Shown: positions 30,261 to 39,660, counted from the stretch's first letter. The stretch: 64,000 nucleotides of DNA from RGIG3701 sp964438515 (GCA_964438515.1 CAYTLK010000007.1:1-64000), one strand, 5' to 3'. Numbers and translations are program-made. Notes: generated from the letters alone by a model not told the origin.

Positions 30261-31490
30261 ATGAAAAAAAATAAAAAATCAACCTCCAAAAAAAATACGC
30301 AGCGAATTTCAGAACCCGTGAAAAACGTACAGTCCCCAAAAACGGAATGCCCCTCAATTACGCCTTCTGATTCGCCTTCCGACTCTCCTTCCAACGCTCC
30401 TTCCGATTTTCCTTCCGAGACGCATAAGGAAGAGCGTTCGAGAGGCTATTGGGCGGAAACGTGGCTGCGTTTTCGACGGCGGCGGATGGCGATGATTGCA
30501 CTCGTGTACATCTTCTTTCTGTCGCTGACCGCCATCTTTTCCCCGATGATTGCCGGCACGAAACCTGTTATTTGTAAATATCAGGGACACATTTATTTTC
30601 CGTGTCTCGGCTATTTTAACGCTCGATGGGAAAATGCGGTCTTCTTCAGAGACGATATTGTGCGTGCGTACCCGCGTCGTCTGAAAGAGGCGGATCCGCA
30701 AAGCTGGGCCGTCTTTCCGCTCGTATACAACGATACATTGTACCGTGTGCGTGAGGGCGACAAACCCGGCCGGTCAGAAAACCCCTTCGGAACGCACGGA
30801 AAACCCAGCTCTCAGAACCTCTGCGGAACAAACGTATACGGGTACGATGTTTTTACGATGCTTGTACACGGGACGCGGACGGCACTTCTTGTGGGTTTCG
30901 TCTCGACGGGACTCGCAGCGCTCATTGGAATCACACTCGGCTCCCTCGCCGGCTTTTTCGGAGGATGGACCGACATTTTAATCAGTCGTTTCATCGAAGT
31001 GGTTCTTTGTGTTCCGACGCTCGTTCTGATTCTCGCAGCCGTGGCGGTCATCGAAAAACCCAATATTTGGTACATTATGGCGATCATCGGAATCACGAGC
31101 TGGCCGGGAATTGCGCGACTGACGCGCGGTGAGTTCATCAAACTGAAACAGAGCGAGTACGTTGCAGCCGCACGGTCCCTCGGTGCGAGTCAGTTCCGCA
31201 TCATTTTCCGTCAAATCCTTCCGAACGCGCTTGCGCCGGTCCTCGTTCCGATTACATTCAGCATCGCGGCCGCCATTCTGCTTGAAAGTTCCTTGAGTTT
31301 CCTCGGAATTTCCACTTCCAGCACTTCCATCAGCTGGGGGTCGATTCTGAACGATGGTCACCGCAACCTTTCGATGTGGTGGCTGACGTTTTTCCCCGGA
31401 CTTTTGATTTTCCTCACGGTCCTCGCGTACAACCTCATCGGTGAAGCGCTGCAGGAAGCGACCGACCCGCGGCAGAGAGGGTCCCGATAG
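30261..31490 (+). CDS. ABC importer permease, DppC/OppC family
   Basis: A 409-residue permease, longer than the usual 280-300. The first ~60 residues are a cytosolic low-complexity tail rich in Ser, Pro and Asp (SDSPSDSPSNAPSDFPS). RFRRRRMAMIALVYIFFLSL is the first membrane segment. A ~110-residue periplasmic insert follows (KPVICKYQGHIYFPCLGYFN and on), then GTNVYGYDVFTMLVHGTRTAL and the EAA loop YVAAARSLGASQFRIIFRQILPN. Similar inserts occur in planctomycete and Bacteroidetes OppC-like permeases. It lies between the partner permease and the ATPase gene. Confidence 0.92.
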   Translation: MKKNKKSTSKKNTQRISEPVKNVQSPKTECPSITPSDSPSDSPSNAPSDFPSETHKEERSRGYWAETWLRFRRRRMAMIALVYIFFLSLTAIFSPMIAGTKPVICKYQGHIYFPCLGYFNARWENAVFFRDDIVRAYPRRLKEADPQSWAVFPLVYNDTLYRVREGDKPGRSENPFGTHGKPSSQNLCGTNVYGYDVFTMLVHGTRTALLVGFVSTGLAALIGITLGSLAGFFGGWTDILISRFIEVVLCVPTLVLILAAVAVIEKPNIWYIMAIIGITSWPGIARLTRGEFIKLKQSEYVAAARSLGASQFRIIFRQILPNALAPVLVPITFSIAAAILLESSLSFLGISTSSTSISWGSILNDGHRNLSMWWLTFFPGLLIFLTVLAYNLIGEALQEATDPRQRGSR

Positions 31491-31571
31491 AGGAAGGATT
31501 CACTCATCCGCATTTCCAGAATGAGACAAACAAATAACACTGTAGGAAATTTGCACGAAAAAAGGTTAAAC

Positions 31572-32588
31572 ATGGAAGAAATTCTTCTCGAAATCAAACA
31601 CTTGAAAACGGCTTTTTTTACAGACGAGGGCGTTGCGCAGGCGGTCGATGACGTATCGTTTGAAATTCCGCGCGGAAAAACCGTCGGAGTCGTCGGCGAA
31701 AGCGGCTGCGGAAAGTCCGTTACGGCGATGTCCGTCATGGGATTGATTCAACCTCCCGGACGCGTGACGGATGGGGAAATTCTTTTTCATCCTTCCAATC
31801 CCGAAACACAGACGCCCCCCATCGACCTCCTGAAACTTCCAGAAGCTGAACGCCGAAAATATCGCGGCGGCCACATCGCGATGATTTTTCAGGAACCGAT
31901 GTCCTCACTCAACCCTGTTTTTCGCATCGGAAATCAGATTGCGGAGGCGGTTCTGCTGCATACGCCTGGAATTACGAAGCGTGACGCAAACTCACGGGCA
32001 GTCGAAATGCTGCGGAAGGTGCGAATTCCGGAACCGGAGCTGCGGGCGAAGGACTATCCGCACAATTTTTCCGGCGGGATGCGTCAGCGGGCGATGATTG
32101 CGATGGCGCTTTCGTGCAATCCGGAGCTTTTAATTGCGGATGAACCCACGACGGCGCTGGACGTGACGATTCAGGCACAGATTTTGGAACTTTTAAACGA
32201 CCTGAAACGCTCGCTGGGAATGTCGATTATGATGATTACGCATGATTTAGGCGTAATAGCGGAAATGGCGGACGAAGTGGTGGTGATGTATGCGTCGAAA
32301 ATCGTCGAAAAAACGGACGTACAGACGCTGTTTTCACAACCCTCGCACCCCTACACGCTGGGTCTCATGCAGTCGCGTCCAGAGCTTGGAAATGCGGACG
32401 GAGCGCATACTCAGCAACTGTATTCCATTCCTGGAATGGTTCCCACTCCGCTGGAGTTTCCGAAGGGGTGTAAGTTTCATCCTCGCTGTCCGCACTGTCA
32501 GAGCATTTGTCGTCTTCAGGAGCCGGAACTGCTGCAAATCGCGCCGGGACACGACGTGCGGTGTCACTTTGCTGGAAAAACACGTTAA
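31572..32588 (+). CDS. ABC importer ATP-binding protein, DppD/OppD family
   Basis: A 338-residue ATPase. Walker A is GESGCGKS, the Q-loop is IFQEPMSSLNP, the signature is FSGGMRQR and Walker B is LLIADEPTTALDV, followed by the His switch in MITHDLGVIAEMAD. The C-terminus has the oligopeptide-type cysteine region (CKFHPRCPHC). The start was set at the ATG at 31572 (AAGG 6-7 nt upstream); a 17-codon upstream extension begins within the intergenic region. The usual second ATPase (DppF/OppF) and the substrate-binding protein are missing here. Confidence 0.94.
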   Translation: MEEILLEIKHLKTAFFTDEGVAQAVDDVSFEIPRGKTVGVVGESGCGKSVTAMSVMGLIQPPGRVTDGEILFHPSNPETQTPPIDLLKLPEAERRKYRGGHIAMIFQEPMSSLNPVFRIGNQIAEAVLLHTPGITKRDANSRAVEMLRKVRIPEPELRAKDYPHNFSGGMRQRAMIAMALSCNPELLIADEPTTALDVTIQAQILELLNDLKRSLGMSIMMITHDLGVIAEMADEVVVMYASKIVEKTDVQTLFSQPSHPYTLGLMQSRPELGNADGAHTQQLYSIPGMVPTPLEFPKGCKFHPRCPHCQSICRLQEPELLQIAPGHDVRCHFAGKTR

Positions 32589-32626
32589 AAAAATTCCCAA
32601 AACTTAATATTTCAGGTTCTGTAAAA

Positions 32627-34189
32627 ATGAACATTTTACGATATTTTCATTATTTTCGTTGTTTTTTGCCGTTAATTTTACTCACACTCGTTCCCGCCCC
32701 ATCGGCATTTACTGCACAAAATTCAGAAAATACGGAAATTACAATCGATTTCAACGCATCCGACGTCCGTGAGGCGGTGCGTACGTGCCGGGACGCAAGG
32801 GTCGAAGGGGAAACGCTGTTCGTCGATATTCCAAAGGAAGCCGGGATGCGGACTCGGATGATTTCGATTCCGCTCGACGCGCATCTTGCGGCCCTGCGCG
32901 GACACTTTTTGGAAGTGGAGGCGGATGTTTGTTTTTCGGACGTTTTACAACCCAAAGAGAAATACTTTGGAGTCAAATTTCAGTTTCATATGAAAGGAAC
33001 GTCCGGAAACGAGTGGCCGGGGGTGATGAATCGACCGAACAACACCCCCGGATGGGGAACGCTCGACTGGTTTCACAGCAAGATGCAGTGCGAGTGTTCC
33101 GAAAAAGTGGAGAGTCTCACGCTCGAGCTGGGCTTGCAGTCCACGAGCGGACATTACGCCATCAAAAACATCGTCATTCGGAAGGGGCGTCCGTGTCCGG
33201 TTTCGACTCTTTCTCTTGCGGAGATTCCTCGAGCAGAATACACGTCCGACCCGCTTCCGAGGATGCGCGGCGTCATGTCCCCCAACACCTCGAATGGGCC
33301 GCGGGAAGAAGATTTTGCGGAAATCGCAAAGTGGGGGGCGAATCTGATTCGCTGGCAGATGGGTTTGGGAAACATTCACGACGCGCAGGAACTGCGTGCG
33401 GCGCTCGACGGGAGGCTCGAACAGCTGGATTCCGTGTTGGAACTTGCGAAAAAGTACCATTTATACGTCGTGATCGACGTTCACACGATGAGCGGCTCGC
33501 GTCCTGTGGTGCTGGGAACGCCGGAAGGGCGCGACGAACTCGTACGTTTTTGGGTTTCTGTCGCGGCAAAATTCCGTGGAAATCCGAATATTTTCGGGTA
33601 CAATCTGATGAACGAACCTGTTTCGGGAGACATTGAATCGGGTGGGCCGCTGCTTAACGAACAATATACGAGACTGATTCGCGCAATTCGTGAAGTCGAT
33701 CCGGAGATGCCGATCATTTTGGACTGCGACGGCGCCGGACGTCCGGAGATGCTGGAATATTTGGAAGTTTTTCCGTACAAAAATATCATTTACAGTCCGC
33801 ACATGTACAAACCGTTCGAACTGACGCATCAGCTGAACAGGGACCAAGAGTCGTATTTAGCGTATCCGAATCCAGCTCGCGGCTGGAACAAAGATTTTTT
33901 GCGTCAGGAACTGGCGGGGGTGCGGGAATTCCAATTGAAAACGGGTGCAAGAATCTATGTCGGCGAGTTCAGCTGCATTCGGTGGGCGCCTGGTGCGGAA
34001 AATTACCTGCGCGACTGCATCGAACTGTTTGAAGAATACGGCTGGGACTGGAGCTACCATGCGTTCCGAGAGTGGCAGGGGTGGAGCGTTGAGTGCGTCG
34101 GCGACCCGAATCATGAAGAATATTCCAAGAACAATCCGCGCCGCGAGGTTCTGCTGGAAGGTTTTTCAAAAAACAGGGGAAAAGAATGA
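32627..34189 (+). CDS. Secreted GH5-type glycoside hydrolase (cellulase family)
   Basis: A 520-residue protein with a signal peptide (FLPLILLTLVPAPSAFTA). Residues ~35-200 form a beta-sandwich-like carbohydrate-binding-type region. The catalytic TIM barrel starts near MRGVMSP. It contains YVVIDVHTMSG, the acid/base glutamate in FGYNLMNEPV, IIYSPHMYKPFELTHQ, and the nucleophile glutamate in YVGEFSCIRW, which is the GH5 layout. It should cut beta-1,4-linked glucan, mannan or a similar polysaccharide outside the cytoplasm. The start at 32627 gives an ideal signal peptide; a longer frame overlaps the ATPase gene. It lies 38 nt after the ABC ATPase gene, suggesting that the importer may take up oligosaccharides. 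Confidence 0.88.
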   Translation: MNILRYFHYFRCFLPLILLTLVPAPSAFTAQNSENTEITIDFNASDVREAVRTCRDARVEGETLFVDIPKEAGMRTRMISIPLDAHLAALRGHFLEVEADVCFSDVLQPKEKYFGVKFQFHMKGTSGNEWPGVMNRPNNTPGWGTLDWFHSKMQCECSEKVESLTLELGLQSTSGHYAIKNIVIRKGRPCPVSTLSLAEIPRAEYTSDPLPRMRGVMSPNTSNGPREEDFAEIAKWGANLIRWQMGLGNIHDAQELRAALDGRLEQLDSVLELAKKYHLYVVIDVHTMSGSRPVVLGTPEGRDELVRFWVSVAAKFRGNPNIFGYNLMNEPVSGDIESGGPLLNEQYTRLIRAIREVDPEMPIILDCDGAGRPEMLEYLEVFPYKNIIYSPHMYKPFELTHQLNRDQESYLAYPNPARGWNKDFLRQELAGVREFQLKTGARIYVGEFSCIRWAPGAENYLRDCIELFEEYGWDWSYHAFREWQGWSVECVGDPNHEEYSKNNPRREVLLEGFSKNRGKE

Positions 34190-34280
34190 ACTCACTCCGA
34201 ATTTCAGATTTCCGTTTCAGAAAAATTTTCATAAAATTGAAGTTTGTTTCAGGATTTTTTTAGAAAAGGGAAAAAAACCG

Positions 34281-34309
34281 TTGACTTTCCACTCAAAATC
34301 TGTTAAGAT
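34281..34309 (+). promoter_or_regulatory. Promoter of the membrane kinase gene
   Basis: TTGACT (34281-34286), 17-nt spacer, TAAGAT (34304-34309), about 40 nt before the ATG at 34351, which has GAAAGGA upstream. Confidence 0.7.
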
Positions 34310-34350
34310 GTAAGAAGTTCTCAGTTTTGAAGTAGAGAAAGGAAATTCGA

Positions 34351-36012
34351 ATGTCCTCGGATGCACGTTCCAATACGAATACGTCTTCAACCCGTCAAAA
34401 GGTCGTTCCGCCAGACGACTCGATGACGCGGACCCTTTCGCCGATTTATCCTCCTGAAAAAGGGGTTCCCGGCGTGTCGGGACTTCCTGAAGTGAAAATC
34501 GACGGCGACATGCTGGAGCTGGGCGTCATTTTCGACGAGTACGAACTCATTCGTTACTTGGGAGGCGGCGGAATGGGAAACGTCTGGCTCGCGCTCGACG
34601 CCAACCTGAATCGGCTCGTGGCGCTTAAGGTGCTGCATGCGGATAAAAGCGAGAATACGGAGGTCGTAAAGCGTTTTTATTCGGAAGCGCAAGTCTCGGC
34701 ACTCCTGAACCATCCGAATATCGCACAGATTTACACCTTCCGGAATCACGAGACGAAACGAAAATACATCACGATGGAATACATCGCAGGCGACAACTTG
34801 CGCGACCTCGTGAAAAATAACGGCCCGCTGAAAGTCGAGGATACAATTCTCGTCGCGCTTCAGATTGCGCACGCGCTCGCGCATCTCGAATTCAAACGGG
34901 TCGTTCACCGCGACATTAAACCGTCGAACATCCTTTTGACCCCATCGGGTGAGGCGAAACTCATCGACTTGGGACTCGCGCGAATCGTTTCCGTCTTCAC
35001 GGACGATTGGGATTCGGTAAATCGTTCCTTGTGCAGCGACATTACAGCAAGCGGCGTGACGCTCGGAACGTTCGATTACATTTCGCCCGAACAGGCTCGC
35101 GACCCGCGCACCGTCGATTCGCGCAGCGACATTTATTCACTGGGCTGCACACTGTACTTCCTTCTGACGGGCCAGCCGCCGTTCCCGCAGGGAAATCCGC
35201 TCCAAAAGCTCCTCCAGCATCAAAGCGACAATCCGATGGACATTCGGCTTTCCCGCACGGACGTTCCCGACTCGCTTACCGCCGTGCTGAACAAAGCGAT
35301 GAAAAAGAATCCCGAAGAACGTTACGCACATCCGAACGAACTCATTGAAGATTTGGAAATGATTGCGCAGGAAATGGGGATTCAGGTGCAGCACGCCGAC
35401 CTTCCGAGCGCGCAAAATGCACAGGCGCCGGGGTACAATCCGCAGCCGTGGGTTTTTCCGTGGAGAGTCCTCGTGCGTCAGCTGTTTTGGGTCGTTCCGA
35501 CGCTGGTTTTGTTCGTCGCAATTTGGACGTTGAGTTCCGCCTGGACCCCGACCGAAAGCGAGTTGCAGCTTCCGCCCGCCGCCGGATTGGAACGCACCGC
35601 GCCGTCGTACGCCGAATCCAGTCAGACGCCCGTTCCGATTTCAGTCCCCGTTCCGATTTCGGGCCCCGTTCCGACTTCCGCGTCCGTTCCAGCGTCAAAC
35701 CCAGCATCAAACCCAGCGTCCGTTCCAGTTATGGTTCCAGCTTCGGTCCCAACAACGGTTCCATCGTCCGTTCCAGCTTCGTCCCCAGCACCTGCCGCCG
35801 CGTCGGTTCCTGTGCCCGTACTTGCGCCGAACCCTTCATCAGCGCCTTCCGCAACACCAGCGCCGACACCGATTGCAGCGCCGACACAGGCTCCAACTCC
35901 GATTTCGACGCCGTTTTCCCCCGAAATCAATCCCGCAGCAGGAACCGTTCCCAACGCACCGCTGATTTCCGCACCAGTTTCCGACCCCGAATCGGCTGAA
36001 ATTCCGCAGTAA
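34351..36012 (+). CDS. Transmembrane Hanks-type Ser/Thr protein kinase
   Basis: A 553-residue kinase. The catalytic domain (~65-345) has the glycine loop LGGGGMGNVW, VALKVL with the ATP lysine, VHRDIKPSNILL, LIDLGLAR (DLG instead of DFG), and YISPEQARDPR. A single membrane helix follows (LFWVVPTLVLFVAIWTL, ~385). The ~150-residue external tail is almost only Pro, Ala, Ser and Val, with repeats such as SNPASNPAS and PVPISVPVPISG, like a wall-spanning stalk. No PASTA or other sensor domain is present. Substrates are unknown. It is unrelated in context to the two kinases of the 49-64 kb cluster, which have zinc ribbons and altered HRD/DFG motifs. Confidence 0.92.
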   Translation: MSSDARSNTNTSSTRQKVVPPDDSMTRTLSPIYPPEKGVPGVSGLPEVKIDGDMLELGVIFDEYELIRYLGGGGMGNVWLALDANLNRLVALKVLHADKSENTEVVKRFYSEAQVSALLNHPNIAQIYTFRNHETKRKYITMEYIAGDNLRDLVKNNGPLKVEDTILVALQIAHALAHLEFKRVVHRDIKPSNILLTPSGEAKLIDLGLARIVSVFTDDWDSVNRSLCSDITASGVTLGTFDYISPEQARDPRTVDSRSDIYSLGCTLYFLLTGQPPFPQGNPLQKLLQHQSDNPMDIRLSRTDVPDSLTAVLNKAMKKNPEERYAHPNELIEDLEMIAQEMGIQVQHADLPSAQNAQAPGYNPQPWVFPWRVLVRQLFWVVPTLVLFVAIWTLSSAWTPTESELQLPPAAGLERTAPSYAESSQTPVPISVPVPISGPVPTSASVPASNPASNPASVPVMVPASVPTTVPSSVPASSPAPAAASVPVPVLAPNPSSAPSATPAPTPIAAPTQAPTPISTPFSPEINPAAGTVPNAPLISAPVSDPESAEIPQ

Positions 36013-36104
36013 GACGCAGGACGCAGAATGATGTGTGATGCAGGATGAAATGTGTTTAAAATCAAAAATCAAACAAAAGAAATCAAAATTAAAGAATATA
36101 AAGC

Positions 36105-36150
36105 AGCGGAAAGTGCGTGACGGCTCGTTGAGCCGCCGACCGCCTCCGCT
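36105..36150. repeat. Short two-level hairpin upstream of the SecA-like gene
   Basis: AGCGGA (36105-36110) pairs with TCCGCT (36145-36150), enclosing an inner stem CGGCTC-GTT-GAGCCG (36121-36135). It could end the kinase transcript or act in the leader of the next gene. Confidence 0.5.
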
Positions 36151-36183
36151 TTCAGGAAAGAATTACGTAGTACAGGAATCAGA

Positions 36184-38148
36184 ATGCAGGGAGTATCAAC
36201 CGGATTTTTAGGAAAATTGCGCGGGTCGCTCGATTTTGTAACGACTCAGGGAAAACTGGCGCGCTGGTATCAGACGCTCACTTTGATTAACGCACTTGAA
36301 CCAAAATTTAAAGCGTATTCGGACACGCAGGTGCGTAAAGAAGGGCTTTCGCTCCGTCACCGAGCGCGCAGCGGAGAACCTCTGGCGCACCTTTTGCCGG
36401 AAGCTTTTGCGCTGGTTCGAGAGGCGGCGCGGCGCACACTTGGAATGCGTCATTATGACGTTCAGCTTCTCGGCGGAATTGCGATTTTTCATCGTTCGAT
36501 TGTAGAAATGCAGACGGGCGAAGGAAAAACGCTTACCGCCACGGCTCCGATGTTTCTTTACGCCCTTGCGGGACGCGGAACCATCCTCGCAACGGTGAAC
36601 GACTATCTCGCCAAACGCGACGCGGACCTGATGGCGCCTGTCTATCGCGCGGTGGGAATGGATATCGGGGTCATTCAGTCCCAGCAGCAGACGCCCGACC
36701 GTTCAAAAGCGTATGCGTGCGACATTACGTACGGGACCGCAAATGAATTCGGTTTCGATTTTCTGCGTGACCGACTGTTGCTGCGCAAAATTCAGGAAGG
36801 TCAAAACGATTTGATTGGATCCATGCTGAGTCAGGGGCTGAGGCGCGGCGGAGGAGGCGACAAACCGGTGCAGCGCGACCCGTTTTTTGCGCTCGTGGAC
36901 GAAGCGGACAGTATTTTAATCGACGAAGCGCGTACGCCGCTCATCATCAGTGCGATTCCGGGAGACGCCGAGAAAATCGAAGTGGCGACGTACACGTGGT
37001 GCTCGCAGCACGCCCTCGACTTTGAGGAAGACGTCGATTACGACTGGGACGACGAGAAAAAATCGGTCGAACTGACTCGAAAAGGACGCGCGAAAGTCCG
37101 ATATTTGGAGAAACCGGAGATTTTGGATTCGGTCGGAATGTTCGATTTGTACGTCTTTACCGAACGTGCGATTAAGGTGCAGCGCGAGTTTCATCTCGAC
37201 CGGCAGTACGTCGTGCGTGACGGTGAAATCGTCATCGTCGATGAATTTACGGGCAGACTTTCGGAAGGACGCAAGTGGAGGGACGGAATTCATCAAGCGA
37301 TTGAGGCCAAAGAAGGAATCGAAGTCACCGTCGCAACGGGTCAGGCGGCTCGAATCACGATTCAGGATTTTTTCCTTCGATTCGAAAATGTCGCAGGAAT
37401 GACCGGCACCGCCGCTGCGAGCCGAAAGGAACTGAAGAAAATTTATCAGTGTAACTTTGTGCCGATTCCGACGAACAAACCGCCGCGGCGCATTCAGCTT
37501 CCCACGCAGATTTACGGAAACAGCGACGAAAAGTATCGTGCCATCGTGAATGAAATCGCCGACCTGCACGCTATCGGATGCCCCGTTTTGATCGGAACTC
37601 GGTCCATCGACAAATCGCTGATTCTTGCACGATTGCTCGATGAAAAGAGCATCGAATATCAAATCCTCAATGCGTATCACGTGGAGGAGGAGGCCGAAAT
37701 CATTTCGAAAGCGGGACAGCGCGGAAAAGTGACGGTTTCGACCAACATGGCGGGACGTGGAACGGACATTCGGCTCGGGGAAGGTGTGGAGGAAGTCGGA
37801 GGACTGCATGTTATTTGTACGGAAATGCACGAATCCGCACGAATTGACCGTCAGCTCATCGGACGCTGCGGACGTCAGGGCGATCCGGGTTCGTACCGTC
37901 AGTACCTCGCGCTCGACGACGAACTCATCCTCACAGGTTTCGGTCCGAAAAAGGCCAAACGTTTTACCGCTCGCGGTGAAGGAACGAATCGGCGTTTCGA
38001 CTCGTACTATCGAACGTTTCGCCGAGCGCAGAAGCGCGTCGAGAAGAAACATTTCCGTCAGCGTAAAGCACTCATGTATTTCGAAAAACAGCGCAAAAAG
38101 ATGCAGCGCGAGATGGGTCAGGATCCGTACCTTGATTCGACGAATTAA
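36184..38148 (+). CDS. Short SecA-like translocase ATPase (SecA paralogue)
   Basis: A 654-residue protein with the SecA DEAD motor: MQTGEGKTLTATAP (Walker A), TVNDYLAKRDADLM, YGTANEFGFDFLRD, LVDEADSILIDEARTPLIIS (Walker B), GMTGTAAASR, VSTNMAGRGTDI and the QLIGRCGRQGDPGSYRQYLALDDE motif. The sequence ends soon after NBD2, so most of the helical wing/scaffold region and the C-terminal zinc-binding tail of canonical SecA (~840-900 residues) are missing. It is therefore an accessory SecA, like the second SecA-type proteins in other Planctomycetes. A dedicated export role is inferred. The downstream gene has its own ribosome site. Confidence 0.9.
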   Translation: MQGVSTGFLGKLRGSLDFVTTQGKLARWYQTLTLINALEPKFKAYSDTQVRKEGLSLRHRARSGEPLAHLLPEAFALVREAARRTLGMRHYDVQLLGGIAIFHRSIVEMQTGEGKTLTATAPMFLYALAGRGTILATVNDYLAKRDADLMAPVYRAVGMDIGVIQSQQQTPDRSKAYACDITYGTANEFGFDFLRDRLLLRKIQEGQNDLIGSMLSQGLRRGGGGDKPVQRDPFFALVDEADSILIDEARTPLIISAIPGDAEKIEVATYTWCSQHALDFEEDVDYDWDDEKKSVELTRKGRAKVRYLEKPEILDSVGMFDLYVFTERAIKVQREFHLDRQYVVRDGEIVIVDEFTGRLSEGRKWRDGIHQAIEAKEGIEVTVATGQAARITIQDFFLRFENVAGMTGTAAASRKELKKIYQCNFVPIPTNKPPRRIQLPTQIYGNSDEKYRAIVNEIADLHAIGCPVLIGTRSIDKSLILARLLDEKSIEYQILNAYHVEEEAEIISKAGQRGKVTVSTNMAGRGTDIRLGEGVEEVGGLHVICTEMHESARIDRQLIGRCGRQGDPGSYRQYLALDDELILTGFGPKKAKRFTARGEGTNRRFDSYYRTFRRAQKRVEKKHFRQRKALMYFEKQRKKMQREMGQDPYLDSTN

Positions 38149-38166
38149 ATATTGCACATGCAATAT
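38149..38166. promoter_or_regulatory. 8-bp inverted repeat, possible operator
   Basis: ATATTGCA-CA-TGCAATAT, a perfect dyad with a 2-nt centre, starts 1 nt after the SecA-like stop and lies about 75 nt upstream of the following oxidoreductase. It could be a regulator site. Confidence 0.4.
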
Positions 38167-38241
38167 AGATAAAAGCACATATTTCATTAAAATTTTCATC
38201 GAAACATTCATTTTCCCACCAGATTCAGAAAGGATCAAACC

Positions 38242-39393
38242 ATGAAAGAGATTCGTATCGGTCAAATCGGGACCGGATTTATGGGACGCACCCATTCGAA
38301 CGCCTATCTTCAGCTTCCTCATTTTTTCAAAACGGGATTCAAACCGGTTTTGAAGTGCGTTTGTTCCCTCGACAAAACGCTTCCGGAGTATGCGGAGACG
38401 TGGGGTTACGAATCAATGGAGACGGACTGGCGGAAGGTCGTTGCGCGCGACGACATCGACGTCATCGACATTGTGGTTCCGAACAATCTTCATCACGACA
38501 TCGTCATCGCGGCAGCCGAAGCGGGGAAAATCATCGTTTGTGAAAAGCCGATGTGCATGAATATGCAGGAGGCCGAAGAAATGGCGGCGGCTGTGGAGAA
38601 AGCAGGAGTTCCGAACATGGTTTCGTTCAACTACCGACGCGTTCCCGCCGTGTCGCTCGCGAAACAGCTCATCGACGAGAATCGGATTGGACGTCCGTTC
38701 CACTACAATGCGATTTACGACCAGGATTATACGATTTCCCAGAACGTCCCGATGGGCGGCGCGGCCCTCTGGCGTCTCGACTCGAAAGTTGCGGGTTCCG
38801 GCGTGACGGGCGACCTGCTTGCACATTCGATTGACCTTGCGGAGTGGCTCAATGGACCGATTGCGCGTGTGACCGCCAAAACCGAGATCTTCGTCAAAGA
38901 ACGCATGCACATCGAAACGGGAAAAATGGAAAAAGTGACGATCGACGACGCCTGTGCGTTCATCGCGGTGTTTCAGAATGGTTCGTTCGGAACGTTCCAC
39001 AGCACACGTTACGCACGCGGCCGCAAAAATCACAACACTTTCGAGCTGAACGGCGAAAACGGAGCCGTTTATTTCGATTTGGAGTGTCCGCACGCGCTGC
39101 AGTTTTTCCGCTATCGCGACCCGGAAACCGGAATAAAGACGCCCGACCACATCGTCGGCTGGCAAAACATCCACGTGACGAACTCGGAACATCCATACAT
39201 GGGTCATTATTGGGTTCCGGGAACGACGATTGGTTACGAACACACGTTCATCAACAATTTTGCTGAATTTTTCACCGCCGTCAACGAAGGTCGCGACTAC
39301 AAGCCCGACATGCGTCAGGCGATGCGTACGCAATTCGTATGCGATAAAGTTTTGGAGAGTGCCCGAACGGAAAAGTGGGTGGATTTGCTGTAA
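38242..39393 (+). CDS. Cytosolic Gfo/Idh/MocA family oxidoreductase
   Basis: A 383-residue NAD(P)-dependent dehydrogenase without a signal peptide. The N-terminus IGQIGTGFMGRTHSNAY is the dinucleotide loop; VIDIVVPNNLHHDIVIAA and CEKPMCMN are the family strands with the EKP lysine. In the C-terminal domain GSGVTGDLLAHSIDLAEWLNG contains the conserved GG/TGD..H.ID motif with the catalytic Asp/His. Such proteins oxidise inositols or sugars, and closest-looking families are annotated MviM-like. Substrate unknown. AAAGGA lies 8-9 nt before the ATG. It resembles the exported paralogue at 650-1960 only at domain level. Confidence 0.92.
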   Translation: MKEIRIGQIGTGFMGRTHSNAYLQLPHFFKTGFKPVLKCVCSLDKTLPEYAETWGYESMETDWRKVVARDDIDVIDIVVPNNLHHDIVIAAAEAGKIIVCEKPMCMNMQEAEEMAAAVEKAGVPNMVSFNYRRVPAVSLAKQLIDENRIGRPFHYNAIYDQDYTISQNVPMGGAALWRLDSKVAGSGVTGDLLAHSIDLAEWLNGPIARVTAKTEIFVKERMHIETGKMEKVTIDDACAFIAVFQNGSFGTFHSTRYARGRKNHNTFELNGENGAVYFDLECPHALQFFRYRDPETGIKTPDHIVGWQNIHVTNSEHPYMGHYWVPGTTIGYEHTFINNFAEFFTAVNEGRDYKPDMRQAMRTQFVCDKVLESARTEKWVDLL

Positions 39394-39413
39394 AAAGCAT
39401 CCAAAGTCCCAAA

Positions 39414-39660
39414 AACTCAATATCAAAAAGTTTTCCGAGAGAGGAAGTCTGTGAGGGTCACGAACCGCAGCTAGCAATAGCGCGCGAGTGACGCCCTCGT
39501 CGTGGTGAGATTGCGAGCACTAAACACTTGCAAAAAATTCCTCTCTCCCGCGCACCGCGAATTCTTGCCGGGCCGCGCGATGCACCCGCAGGGTGAATCG
39601 TACGCATAACGAGAGTTTCGCGGAGAGTTTCGTACGCAAAAAACGCATCTCGCATGCGTT
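39414..39660 (+). repeat. Structured intergenic element, copy 3 (divergent)
   Basis: The element begins AACTCAATATCAAAAAGTTTTCC about 20 nt after the oxidoreductase stop. Hairpin 1 is long-range: GAGAGAGGAA (39437-39446) with TTCCTCTCTC (39538-39547), enclosing GTGAGGGTCAC and GTGACGCCCTC parts. Hairpin 2 is TGCCGGG (39566-39572) with CCCGCA (39585-39590), then GGGTGAATCG. It shares GAATTCTT and the following GGG..GAATCG with the carB-side copy at 21262. The rest of the gap to 39752 holds no gene. Confidence 0.6.

Noticed and set aside
36916..38322. 468-codon minus-strand frame opposite the SecA-like gene
   Set aside because: Shadow of a strongly supported coding region; composition is biased and no family features are seen.
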